Origin: Bacillota bacterium
GTDB taxonomy: Bacteria; Bacillota; Clostridia; Acetivibrionales; DTU013
Length of the DNA stretch: 64,000 nt
Reading direction: 5' to 3'
Assembly (NCBI GenBank): GCA_023435745.1
Contig: JAEZMD010000002.1
Coordinates: 1-64,000 of the forward strand
Shown: positions 25,197 through 34,418 of the stretch, in pieces
Numbering within the stretch: the first letter of the stretch is position 1
Layout of the letters: each line of letters begins with the position of its first letter
Notes under the pieces: model-generated
Seen by the model: only the letters and a program-made list of their open reading frames with translations
The model's database searches: none
Told to the model about the DNA's origin: nothing
Made by a program: the position numbers and the translations under genes

Positions 25197-28100
25197 ATGG
25201 CGGTACGATACAGCTTCAGCAACGATGAGTGCTTAACCAGCAGTAATAGGTCTGAGAGAAACAGCTTTGTGATCGAGAACTATGACAAGGCCAGTACCTT
25301 CTCCAGCTTTCTGCCTGGGATAGCCGGCGTTGACGGTACTCCCATGTGGTCATTCTATGTCAATAGAGGTCAGGCAATGGGAAGCTTTGGCATTCGTGAT
25401 AAAAACGGTGCGATAATGGAATTCTTTCCTGCCAACGTTATGTATATGAATATTGAGCATCACGGCTTCAGGACCTTCATCAGGAAGAATGGAGCGATCC
25501 ACGAGATATTCTCCTCAATTTCGGCGGACGATACTGTGCGCAGACTTTTTATTGAGAAAAACCTCATCAGCATTGAGGAGGAGAATCGCACTCTCGGTCT
25601 GAGGGTAACAGTAACTTATTTCACATTGCCGGGTGAAACCTTTGCTGCGCTGGTGCGCAAGGTTACAATCGAACGGCTGAAAGACAATAGGGACGCTAAC
25701 GGTGTAAACGGCGGTGGTGCAATTGACGGCATCTGTGGAAAGGGCAACAGCGATAGTGTCAACAGTGTCGATAATTGCAACGACGGCAGCAACACCGACT
25801 ACTTAGAAATCGAACTGCTGGACGGACTGCCTCAGATCCTGCCTTACGGCATCGGCAACACAGATTATCAGGCCATGTCAAACCTGGCCAGGTCCTGGTT
25901 CGGCGTCTATAACCTGGAAAATAAAATTGCTTATTATAAAGTGAGAGGAACCTTTGCGGACACTACTGAAGTCAGAGAAACCCATGCAGGCAACTTCTAT
26001 CTTTCTTTCTCATCAGCAGGCAAGGGACTAATCTCACCCATATTTGACATGAATGTCATTTTCGGAGAAAATACGGCACTGACAAAACCTGATGGGTGGG
26101 ATACCGGTGCTGAGCAGCTGCATAAAAAGAGGCAGGTCCCTGAGAACAAAGTTTCGGGAGGCTTTACCGGCGTCAGGATAGTTATTCCCGGAGATGGACA
26201 AATTGACAGCCGGTTTACCCTGTGTACCATGATTGGATATGTAGCTGATCCCGAGTTGATCAACAGCAGAAAGGATGACTTCACTTTAGAATACATTGAT
26301 AAAAAGCAGGAGGAAGCGAGAAAACTTGTAGAAAACCTGGTGGAGGATGTTTTCACAAAAACCGCCAACCCCGTATTTGATCAGTATATAGAGCAGTGTT
26401 ATCTCGACAATTTCCTACGTGGCGGATATCCGCTGATTTTCAAGCCGGACGGCCAAGAAAGCGCCAGAAGCAGCGGCAACGATGGCAAGAATGTCGTATA
26501 TCATGTGTTCTCCAGAAAACACGGTGATATCGAGAGAGAGTATAATTTCTTCTCCCTGGAGCCGTCCTGTTATTCGCAGGGCAACGGAAATTTCCGGGAT
26601 GTGAACCAGAATCGGAGAAATGATGTCCTGATCAAGCCGGAAGTGACAGATTTCAATGTTAAGCACCTGATGAGCCTAATTCAGGTGGACGGATACAATC
26701 CGTTGGTGGTAAAGGGCTGTACCTTCACGCTGGATCAAGATGACAGGGATGAGCTTATGAAGCTGGTGCTCACAAAAAAAGAGGAGGTTGGAAGCCTGCT
26801 CAGTGCCAAATTCACACCCGGTGCACTCATTACATTCATAAGGGAGCAGAAAGCCGGGCTTGTCACAGATGAGAAGGACTTTCTCGGCAAGGTGCTTGCT
26901 TCTTCACATCAGGAGTTTGAAGCGGAGTTTGGGGAGGGCTACTGGAGTGATCATTGGACATATAATCTGGATCTCATAGAGACCTACCTTGCCATATATC
27001 CTGACAAAAAACAGGAGTTCCTTTTTGGAGACAATACTTATCGCTTTTTCTACAGCCCGGTGTTTGTTTTGCCCAGAGCGGACAAATATGTGCTTGTAAA
27101 CGGCAAAGTGAGGCAGTATGGAGCAGTCCTGCATATACAAAGCGCACAAGGCGAGAAGAGCAGCTGGCTGAAAACCGGTCATGGCAGCGGGAGCATCTAT
27201 GAGACGAATTTGTTTGCCAAGCTTATTTCACTGGCGCTGAACAAGTTTATCGCCCTGGATCCCTATGGAATGGGAATTGAAATGGAGGCCGACAGACCGG
27301 GGTGGAACGATGCGATGAACGGTTTGCCTGGGCTGTTTGGATCAGGCCTGAGTGAGACTGTCGAGCTGAAAAGGGTTGTTGACTTCCTGATCGAATGCTG
27401 TATGCAATATGATACAGAAATAGCCGTCTATGTTGAGGCTGTCGACCTGATGAGAGAAGTGGAGCAGATACTTAACAAAAATCTTACAGAAGAAACGGGA
27501 GATTTTGTTTACTGGGATAGAGTTTCGGCGTTAAAGGAGAAATACCGCAGTGCGATCATAACGGGAATCGACGGTAAAGAAGTACAGCTTAGCACAAAAG
27601 AAGTGCTGCGGACATTGAAAAAGTTTGCGATAAAGCTGCAAATAGGCCTGGAGAAAGCTTTGTCGCTTGGAAATGGGATTTATCCCACCTATTTTACCTA
27701 TGAAGCATTGGAGTATAAAGTCATTGAGGGCAAGACAAGCCCGGTAAACGGGTACCCGAATGTGGTTATCACAGGGTTCGGGTGCAAGCCGCTTCCGCTA
27801 TTTCTGGAGGCTCCTGCCAGGATGCTGAAGTCGATGTGGCATCCGGGCACAGCAGCAACGGCGGGTATATCAACAGAGCCGGATACAGCGACAGAGCAGG
27901 ATAAAGCAACAGAGCCGGATACAGCCATAGAGCTGTATGCTGCTGTCAAAGCCAGCGCAATATATGACAGGAAGCTGAAAATGTACAAGACCTCCGTGCC
28001 TTTGGGGAATACCAGCTTTGAAGCAGGCAGGCTGATGGCCTTTACACCCGGATGGCTGGAAAGAGAAGCTATTTTCATGCATATGGAGTATAAATATCTG

Positions 28101-28646
28101 TATGCTATGCTGAAGGCCGGTCTTTATGAGGAATTTTACAAAGATATCGGGACGATGCTTGTCCCATATATGAGGCCCGAGATTTATGGCAGAAGCATCC
28201 TTGAGAATTCCTCCTTCATTGCCAGCTCGGTGAACCCGGATGAGTCGCAGCATGGCAGGGGGTTTGTCGCCAGAATGAGCGGAACGACGGCTGAAATGCT
28301 GACCATATGGTTTATGATGATGGCGGGGACAAAGGTGTTTGAGGCAAAGGACGGTGAGTTGACGCTGAGCCTTGCGCCGATCCTTTCAGGTGAGATGTTC
28401 GACAGGGAGGGGAAGGTAAGCTTCAAATTTCTTGGAAAGGTACTTGTTACTTATCATAATCCGTTAAGAGCTGCAACATATGGCGAGCAGGCAGTAAGAC
28501 CCCATAGATACGTGCTTATGACATTTGAAAACGGAAGTGTGGAAATCGGGGGCAGTTCGATCCGGGCGCCTTATGCGCAGATGGTCAGAGATGGCAGAAT
28601 CGCAAGGATAGAGGTGCATCTGTCACCGGAGCAAAGAAGTGTATGA
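25197..28646 (+). CDS. Large glycoside phosphorylase-like protein (GH94-related), specificity unknown
   Basis: A 1149-residue protein without a signal peptide, so cytoplasmic. It has an N-terminal beta-sandwich-like part (FSSFLPGIAGVDGTPMWSFY, FFPANVMYMNIEHHGFRTFIR) and a large helical catalytic part with GYWSDHWTYNLDLIETYLAIYP and EADRPGWNDAMNGLPGLFGSG; the latter resembles the WND catalytic region of cellobiose-type phosphorylases. The length exceeds cellobiose phosphorylase (about 800) and is closer to newer glucan-phosphorylase families. Two low-complexity inserts lie at about residues 162-200 and 893-912, the second made of three 18-base repeats. The start is ATG 25197, after GGGAG. It is expected to cleave an imported beta-linked oligosaccharide with phosphate. 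Confidence 0.75.
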   Translation: MAVRYSFSNDECLTSSNRSERNSFVIENYDKASTFSSFLPGIAGVDGTPMWSFYVNRGQAMGSFGIRDKNGAIMEFFPANVMYMNIEHHGFRTFIRKNGAIHEIFSSISADDTVRRLFIEKNLISIEEENRTLGLRVTVTYFTLPGETFAALVRKVTIERLKDNRDANGVNGGGAIDGICGKGNSDSVNSVDNCNDGSNTDYLEIELLDGLPQILPYGIGNTDYQAMSNLARSWFGVYNLENKIAYYKVRGTFADTTEVRETHAGNFYLSFSSAGKGLISPIFDMNVIFGENTALTKPDGWDTGAEQLHKKRQVPENKVSGGFTGVRIVIPGDGQIDSRFTLCTMIGYVADPELINSRKDDFTLEYIDKKQEEARKLVENLVEDVFTKTANPVFDQYIEQCYLDNFLRGGYPLIFKPDGQESARSSGNDGKNVVYHVFSRKHGDIEREYNFFSLEPSCYSQGNGNFRDVNQNRRNDVLIKPEVTDFNVKHLMSLIQVDGYNPLVVKGCTFTLDQDDRDELMKLVLTKKEEVGSLLSAKFTPGALITFIREQKAGLVTDEKDFLGKVLASSHQEFEAEFGEGYWSDHWTYNLDLIETYLAIYPDKKQEFLFGDNTYRFFYSPVFVLPRADKYVLVNGKVRQYGAVLHIQSAQGEKSSWLKTGHGSGSIYETNLFAKLISLALNKFIALDPYGMGIEMEADRPGWNDAMNGLPGLFGSGLSETVELKRVVDFLIECCMQYDTEIAVYVEAVDLMREVEQILNKNLTEETGDFVYWDRVSALKEKYRSAIITGIDGKEVQLSTKEVLRTLKKFAIKLQIGLEKALSLGNGIYPTYFTYEALEYKVIEGKTSPVNGYPNVVITGFGCKPLPLFLEAPARMLKSMWHPGTAATAGISTEPDTATEQDKATEPDTAIELYAAVKASAIYDRKLKMYKTSVPLGNTSFEAGRLMAFTPGWLEREAIFMHMEYKYLYAMLKAGLYEEFYKDIGTMLVPYMRPEIYGRSILENSSFIASSVNPDESQHGRGFVARMSGTTAEMLTIWFMMMAGTKVFEAKDGELTLSLAPILSGEMFDREGKVSFKFLGKVLVTYHNPLRAATYGEQAVRPHRYVLMTFENGSVEIGGSSIRAPYAQMVRDGRIARIEVHLSPEQRSV
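27876..27929 (+). repeat. Three in-frame 18-base tandem repeats inside the phosphorylase-like gene
   Basis: The units GAGCCGGATACAGCGACA, GAGCAGGATAAAGCAACA and GAGCCGGATACAGCCATA encode EPDTAT, EQDKAT and EPDTAI. They form an acidic, Thr-rich loop absent from the conserved sequence on either side. Confidence 0.85.
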
Positions 28647-28755
28647 CGGTCACAGGTACACAGAGGCATTCCGGTGTATGACCGGCATTGCAGCACAGGT
28701 GCATTGAGGTTATGACGTATAACCGGCATTTATCGCAGGCTGATGCTATAGCAGC

Positions 28756-28784
28756 TTGAGAGCTGCCGGGCAGTGATATATAAT
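28756..28784 (+). promoter_or_regulatory. Promoter of the two-component genes
   Basis: TTGAGA (28756-28761), a 17-base spacer and TATAAT (28779-28784). The 110 bases before it (28647-28755) contain only degenerate repeats of TATGAC-CGGCATT type and no gene. Confidence 0.65.
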
Positions 28785-28820
28785 AGCAATATATGGTGTA
28801 TTTATCCGGAGGTGGTTTTA

Positions 28821-30374
28821 TTGGCAAGCGTGTTGCTGGTCGATGATGAAAAAAACATCAGGAACGGTCTTCATGCTATCATTTCAAGATCCGGGACGAC
28901 ATTTACAGACATTGATGAATGTGCAAACGGGTGCAGGGCGCTCGAAATGCTCTCACAAAAGCAATACGATCTGCTGATCACTGACCTGCTCATGCCGCAA
29001 ATGGATGGCATTGAGCTGCTGTCCCGTATTAACGGATCAAATGCGATGCCCTATACAGTGATCCTGAGTGCGCACGATGATTTTAAATACGCTCAAAACG
29101 CTATAAAATACGGCGTCAAAGCCTATCTGCTCAAACCTATCGACAGAAATGAACTGAAGAATATACTGCTCAAAGCGCAGGCCGAGCTGGCTGAAAAGCA
29201 GACAGGATCCGATGCCATAGCCCCAAATCCCGTCACGGAGTTTTTGGAAAACCAGCTGAGTCTGATCCTTTTCAACGAAAATCTTACAATCGAGGAAATA
29301 GACAAGATCCTGAATGTATGCGGGCTTGACATCAGAAATGAAGAGTATGTCATGGCCGTAGTGAATTTCAGCGAGTCCTATGACAACGCGTGCAAACGCG
29401 ATGAAAATTTCACGATGAATGTCTATATAAAAGGTCTCCTGTCAGACCTGCATGTAAAGGGGTACAGTTTTCTTGATACGAAGGGCAATATTGTTGTGAT
29501 CCTGCACAGGGATGCGAGGCTGCAGGATTTATCGGATACCATTGAAAAAATGTATGGCAAGAGATGCACTGCCGGAACGGCAGGCGTTCTCAGCAAGGAT
29601 CCCTCAGAGATCCAATCAGCTTATCTAAAGGCAGAATATGCATTGCGTTATAGAATACTGGATCCGGATAAAAAAATCATCCATTATTCAGACATTTCGT
29701 TTGAGGGCAGCGAGCCTGTCTTGCCGGTCCGACTTCTTAAGAATCTTGCGGGGATGCTGGATACAGAGCGAAAAGAAGACCTGTCCAGGCTTGTGCATAA
29801 AATCTTTGATGAAGGTACGTTAAAGGCCAATCATCTTGATTATCTGGATAAAGTCACCACAGCTTTCAGGGATGAAATTATCCATTACCTTTCTGAGCAC
29901 ATTCCACATAAAACAGATTATATAAGAAGGCAGGAGACTGAATTTAAGGAAAGCTATGAATTCAGGGATATCCAGGAGTATATTATATACGTTGTAAACT
30001 ATGTAATGCATATCAATGAGGAACTGCTAACGATAAAAAGCACCTTCAGCGCCAAGAATGAAATTGAGTTGGCATTGAAATATATCAATGAACATTATGC
30101 AAAAGATCTGACCATGGCTGAGGTCGCCAACAGGATCAGCCTGAACTACTCCTATTTTTCTCTTTTGTTCAAGGGCAGGACAGGAATCAATTTTGTGGAA
30201 TACCTGAAGAAGGTACGCATTGAAAAGGCTATGGAGCTAATTGAAAAAACAGATTACAAAATTTATGAAATCGCTGCCATGGTCGGTTACAACAACACAA
30301 AGCATTTTGCCACAAGCTTTCGCGAATATTCCGGAATCTCTCCAAAGGAATATAGAGAGAGGATCTATGTATGA
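28821..30374 (+). CDS. Response regulator, REC + AraC-type DNA-binding domain (YesN-like)
   Basis: A 517-residue regulator. The receiver domain (about 1-120) shows the acidic pair in VLLVDDEKNIR, the phosphorylated Asp in LLITDLLMPQMDG (D55) and the switch Lys in LLKPIDR. A long linker follows. The C-terminal 100 residues are an AraC/XylS double helix-turn-helix (ISLNYSYFSLLFKGRTGINF, IAAMVGYNNTKHFATSFREYSG). The start is TTG 28821, 8 bases after GGAGG. Its stop overlaps the kinase start as ATGA. YesN-type regulators activate adjacent carbohydrate importers, here the genes at 32.5-36.1 kb. Confidence 0.92.
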   Translation: MASVLLVDDEKNIRNGLHAIISRSGTTFTDIDECANGCRALEMLSQKQYDLLITDLLMPQMDGIELLSRINGSNAMPYTVILSAHDDFKYAQNAIKYGVKAYLLKPIDRNELKNILLKAQAELAEKQTGSDAIAPNPVTEFLENQLSLILFNENLTIEEIDKILNVCGLDIRNEEYVMAVVNFSESYDNACKRDENFTMNVYIKGLLSDLHVKGYSFLDTKGNIVVILHRDARLQDLSDTIEKMYGKRCTAGTAGVLSKDPSEIQSAYLKAEYALRYRILDPDKKIIHYSDISFEGSEPVLPVRLLKNLAGMLDTERKEDLSRLVHKIFDEGTLKANHLDYLDKVTTAFRDEIIHYLSEHIPHKTDYIRRQETEFKESYEFRDIQEYIIYVVNYVMHINEELLTIKSTFSAKNEIELALKYINEHYAKDLTMAEVANRISLNYSYFSLLFKGRTGINFVEYLKKVRIEKAMELIEKTDYKIYEIAAMVGYNNTKHFATSFREYSGISPKEYRERIYV

Positions 30375-32335
30375 AACTTGCAGTCAGGGTGCCTGAAAAA
30401 TTTCCGATGAAGGCAGCGAAGCTGCTTGGCCGGTTGTCTCCCCGCTTATTTTCCCGGCTTCATCTGGCTCAGAAGCTCATGCTGATCTATAGCATTGCGC
30501 TTGGCATCTCTATTATCACCTTTGCTTCCCAGCTCATCCGCGAAGTGGTGGAATCCACCGAGCAATCCTTTCTCAATGACACAAAGAACCTTCTGCAAGA
30601 ATCGGTCTATGACGTCGAAAACAATGTGGATGTGTGTTATAGAGCCGTTAGCTCGCTTACCAGCGATTACGATATTATTTCCTACATCAATGACTGGAAC
30701 AGTGAGGACAGTACGGACATTTTTGATTTCAGCATGGAGTTGAATAAAAAAGTGGAGCAGATCGTCTTCTTAAGTACGGATGTGTATCAGTACAGGATAT
30801 ACATCAATAACGAAGACTTCCCGGAGATAGGATCTATTGTTTACAATGCAGGAAGACTGCCGATCAAGGATTCTCTCAATGATATCCTTGTCGGGAGTAC
30901 GACGGGATACTGGCTCGTTAATCACCCGGAGAACAATTACAACACTTCTACAAGGGTCCGTAGAAATGTGGTTTCATTGTATATGCCGCTTCGGTATTCG
31001 AATGCGAAAAATCCCGGTATCGTAGAGGTTTCCATGCCGGTTGAATCATTCTTCCGGCATGTTTTTTCCCAGGCAGGGAACAAGAACCTTTTTGCATTTG
31101 TCAGGGACAGCGGCGGGAGAGTAATATATAACGGCCACAGCGAGTTCCTTACTGATTATGGGCTGGATGAAGCCGGTCTGGATCAGCTTTTAAAGAACTA
31201 TGACTTAAGCGGTAAAAGCAGAAGCGTTCTGATCCGCGTGGGCAAAATCCCTATGAGAATGGTATATGATTATGTGGATAGGTTGGGCTGCTCCGTGTAT
31301 TATATCGTTTCCAACGAGGATTTTACAAAAGGCCTAATGGACACAACTTTTCTGATTATCGCGGAGAGTCTGGTGTCCCTGCTTGTTCTTTCTGTGCTGA
31401 CCTATTTCCTGACAAGGATTGTTTTCAAGAAAATGAAGCAGATCATCGTTTCAATGAGGAAGGTCGGAGAGGGGAAATTTGGTATCAGCGTCGATACAGC
31501 AGGTCAGGATGAAATGAGTGAAATGGCTTATCATTTCAATAAGATGTCAAACCAGCTGGGAAATCTGGTGTCCGAAGTTATTAAAAAGCAGGAGGCGAAG
31601 AAGAACGCCGAGATCCACGCGTTGTTTTCCCAGATCAATTCGCACTTCATCATCAATACCCTGGAAAATATCCGGATGATGGCGGAGGTTGACAGCCGGT
31701 TTGAGATTGCCGATGCCATAACGTCCCTTGGAAAGCTTTTGAGGTACGGGCTAAAATGGACCTCGGAGTATTCTATGCTGAGGGAGGAAATAGAATACAT
31801 CGTCAATTACATCAACCTGATCAACATCAGGTATGACTTTGTCATCAGGCTTGAAACCGATATTCCTGCTGCTCTGATGACATACAGGGTGCTCAAGATA
31901 TCGCTTCAGCCGATTGTGGAGAATTCCATACACCGGGGCATTGTTTCGCTTGGCCGGGATGGCCTGCTGACGATCCGGGCATTTGAGATTCCGGAGTACA
32001 CTGTTATTGAGATTACCGATGATGGGGCGGGTATGGACGAGGAGCGATTGGAAAACGTCAGAATGAGCCTGTTACCTGATACATTGATCGAGACGCAGGG
32101 TGTGAGTGAGACGAAGGATATAAACGGGGCACAGAATGTAAACGGGGCACAGGAAAAGACAGAAGAACTGGAAAAAGGTAGAACTCAGAGCAAAGGTGGC
32201 ACTGGTATTGGCCTGAAGAATGTTAATGAGCGTATCCGGCTTGTCTATGGTGAAAGATACGGGATCCAGATCGATAGCGTCAAGGATGAGTATACCAGAG
32301 TTACCATAAGGTTGCCTGCGTCGCAGCAGAGTTAA
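30371..32335 (+). CDS. Sensor histidine kinase (YesM-like)
   Basis: A 654-residue membrane kinase. One membrane segment near residues 36-56, an extracellular Cache-like sensor region (about 57-320), a second segment near 325-347, HAMP, then a His_kinase domain with the phospho-His in QINSHFIINTLENIR (H425) and a HATPase domain (QPIVENSIHRGI, ITDDGAGMDEER, GGTGIGLKNVNER). The usual QINPHFLYNTL motif has Ser for Pro and Ile-Ile for Leu-Tyr. A low-complexity insert with two 18-base repeats (32121-32152) lies just before the GTGIGL box. It is coupled to the response regulator and probably senses an external oligosaccharide or its binding protein. Confidence 0.9.
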   Translation: MKLAVRVPEKFPMKAAKLLGRLSPRLFSRLHLAQKLMLIYSIALGISIITFASQLIREVVESTEQSFLNDTKNLLQESVYDVENNVDVCYRAVSSLTSDYDIISYINDWNSEDSTDIFDFSMELNKKVEQIVFLSTDVYQYRIYINNEDFPEIGSIVYNAGRLPIKDSLNDILVGSTTGYWLVNHPENNYNTSTRVRRNVVSLYMPLRYSNAKNPGIVEVSMPVESFFRHVFSQAGNKNLFAFVRDSGGRVIYNGHSEFLTDYGLDEAGLDQLLKNYDLSGKSRSVLIRVGKIPMRMVYDYVDRLGCSVYYIVSNEDFTKGLMDTTFLIIAESLVSLLVLSVLTYFLTRIVFKKMKQIIVSMRKVGEGKFGISVDTAGQDEMSEMAYHFNKMSNQLGNLVSEVIKKQEAKKNAEIHALFSQINSHFIINTLENIRMMAEVDSRFEIADAITSLGKLLRYGLKWTSEYSMLREEIEYIVNYINLINIRYDFVIRLETDIPAALMTYRVLKISLQPIVENSIHRGIVSLGRDGLLTIRAFEIPEYTVIEITDDGAGMDEERLENVRMSLLPDTLIETQGVSETKDINGAQNVNGAQEKTEELEKGRTQSKGGTGIGLKNVNERIRLVYGERYGIQIDSVKDEYTRVTIRLPASQQS

Positions 32336-32492
32336 AGGCCGCAACCACATCCGAAGCCGCAAATAGAGCAGCTGAAGCCGTTGCCGGAAATACAAAAAAT
32401 CCGAACCTAATCTGAAATATGAACCCTGTTATGTAGTAATACACACCGTTATAATGAATATGCAAGAAGCTTTTGAGGAAGGTGTGTTAGCG

Positions 32493-33455
32493 TTGTCAGA
32501 CATCGGGACTTCAATGGTTACTGAAACAAAAAAACCGAATCCGGCAAAAAAGGGTTTCTTTAAAAGGTTCTTCGCGCAGAAGGATTTGCAGGCGATGGCC
32601 ATACCCGGCGCCATCTGGATGATTCTGTTTAATTTTATCCCAATGTATTTTATCATTATCTCCTTTATGAGATACAATGTGGCCAAAGGCGTTTTGAGGT
32701 CAAAATGGATCGGATTGGACAACTTCCAGGAGTTCTTTTCAGACGACCGATTCTGGCTTGTGATATGGAACACTTTCGGATTGAATTTTTTAAGGCTGTT
32801 GGTTGGCTTTCCGCTTCCCATTTTATTTGCTATTTTGATGAATGAACTGGTTTCACTTAAATATAAAAAGGTCGTCCAGACGGTGACCTACCTGCCGCAT
32901 TTCCTGTCCTGGATCATCGTCGGCGGGATCATGTACAACTGGTTGTCCGATGCAGGGTTCATGACAGAACTTCTTGTAAGCATAGGAGTGCTGGATGCGC
33001 CGATTCACCTGATTGGCACTCCGAAGTATTTCTGGGGGATTCTGATTACCTCGGAGGTCTGGAAGGAGCTTGGATGGAATTCAATCATCTACATTGCGGC
33101 CATTTCGAGCATTGATCCAAACCTATTTGAGGCCGCTACCATTGACGGAGCAGGAAGATTCAGAAGAATATGGCATGTTTCCCTGCCGTCCATCAAAGGG
33201 ACCATCGCTGTGCTTCTTGTGCTCAATATCGGCAATCTGCTCGGTTCCAATTTCGATCAGTTATTTGTATTCTACAAACCGATCTTATATGACGTCATCG
33301 ATGTCATCGACATCTACGCCTACCGGATGGGCATTGAAAATGGGCGTCTTTCCTACGCGACCGCTATCGGGCTATGCAGGTCCATATTTGCACTGATTCT
33401 GCTATTTACGGCAAACAGGGCTTCAAAGAAATTGACGGAGACATCACTGATCTGA
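32493..33455 (+). CDS. ABC sugar importer permease (LplB/YtcP class, subunit 1)
   Basis: A 320-residue membrane protein with six predicted segments and the coupling loop EAATIDGAGRFRRIWHVSLP, typical of carbohydrate uptake family 1 permeases. I prefer TTG 32493, 10 bases after GAGGAAGG; ATG 32454 lacks a ribosome site. It pairs with the permease at 33474, 18 bases downstream, and the lipoprotein at 34419. No ATPase is encoded nearby, so a shared MsmX-type ATPase is probably used. Confidence 0.88.
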   Translation: MSDIGTSMVTETKKPNPAKKGFFKRFFAQKDLQAMAIPGAIWMILFNFIPMYFIIISFMRYNVAKGVLRSKWIGLDNFQEFFSDDRFWLVIWNTFGLNFLRLLVGFPLPILFAILMNELVSLKYKKVVQTVTYLPHFLSWIIVGGIMYNWLSDAGFMTELLVSIGVLDAPIHLIGTPKYFWGILITSEVWKELGWNSIIYIAAISSIDPNLFEAATIDGAGRFRRIWHVSLPSIKGTIAVLLVLNIGNLLGSNFDQLFVFYKPILYDVIDVIDIYAYRMGIENGRLSYATAIGLCRSIFALILLFTANRASKKLTETSLI

Positions 33456-33473
33456 GAGAGGAGGTGGAAAGGT

Positions 33474-34358
33474 ATGGGAAATATCAGAAAGAATCCGGGC
33501 GATAAGATTTTCGATACACTAAATGTAGTTTTTATGCTGGCCATATGCTTCATCACCCTGTATCCGGTATGGTTTGTGCTGGTACAATCCCTCAATGACG
33601 GCTTTGATGCCGCACAGGGCGGGATTTACTGGATTCCGCGCAAGTTTACAATGGCCAACTACAAAGAAGTTTTCAGAAACAACGATATCATCAAGGCTTT
33701 TGTCGTCAGTGTTTTCAGAACCATCATTGCAACGGCCTTCCACGTATTCTTCACGGCTATGGTTGCCTATGCGTTTCTCAGACGAGAGTTGATGGGGAGA
33801 AAGATTTACATGACGATGGGCATCATTACAATGTTCTTCTCAGGAGGACTGATCCCGACCTTTATCATCATAAAGACGCTTGGAATGTACGACAACTTTC
33901 TGGTTTATATTTTCCCGGCCATGTTCAGCTTCTTTGATCTCCTGATCTTCCAGGCATTTTTTAGGACTATCCCCGAAGCGCTTGAGGAATCAGCAAAAAT
34001 GGACGGGGCAAACCATTTTACTGTATTTCTCAAGGTTATCCTGCCCGTATCCAAGGCGGTCCTGGCCACCATACTGCTGTTTAATGGCGTATTCAACTGG
34101 AACGACTATTTTATGGGCATTATTTATATCAACAACAGTGATTTGCATCCAATCCAGACTTATCTGTATAAAATGATTATTACATCGGAGTCAAGTAAGA
34201 CATCGCTGATGTCAGGAAGCTTCAGTGCGAGCAAATTCACGTCAACATCGCTGCAAATGGCGACAATGATCGTGACGACCGTACCGATTGTATGCGTATA
34301 TCCTTTCCTGCAGAAGCATTTTGTGAAGGGCATGCTGCTTGGAGCCGTTAAGGGGTAG
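33474..34358 (+). CDS. ABC sugar importer permease (LplC/YtcP-like, subunit 2)
   Basis: A 294-residue membrane protein with six predicted segments and the loop EESAKMDGANHFTVFLKVILP. The opening DKIFDTLNVVFMLAICFITLYPVWFVL and the ending VKGMLLGAVKG are characteristic of the second permease of YtcQP/LplABC-type oligosaccharide importers. The start is ATG 33474, after GAGAGGAGG. It works with the preceding permease and the following lipoprotein. Confidence 0.9.
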   Translation: MGNIRKNPGDKIFDTLNVVFMLAICFITLYPVWFVLVQSLNDGFDAAQGGIYWIPRKFTMANYKEVFRNNDIIKAFVVSVFRTIIATAFHVFFTAMVAYAFLRRELMGRKIYMTMGIITMFFSGGLIPTFIIIKTLGMYDNFLVYIFPAMFSFFDLLIFQAFFRTIPEALEESAKMDGANHFTVFLKVILPVSKAVLATILLFNGVFNWNDYFMGIIYINNSDLHPIQTYLYKMIITSESSKTSLMSGSFSASKFTSTSLQMATMIVTTVPIVCVYPFLQKHFVKGMLLGAVKG

Positions 34359-34365
34359 TATAAAG

Positions 34366-34389
34366 ATCGGCCGTACCAGATTGGCCGGT
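34366..34389 (+). promoter_or_regulatory. Short hairpin between permease and binding-protein genes
   Basis: ATCGGCC (34366-34372) pairs with GGCCGGT (34383-34389), followed by TTTATAAT. It may partly end transcription or protect the mRNA of the binding protein. Confidence 0.4.
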
Positions 34390-34418
34390 TTTATAATAAA
34401 AACTGGGAGGGAATAAAA

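Noticed and set aside
28647..28755. Short CRISPR-like repeats with TATGAC and CGGCATT words
   Set aside because: Only two or three degenerate copies with unequal spacing; no array structure.
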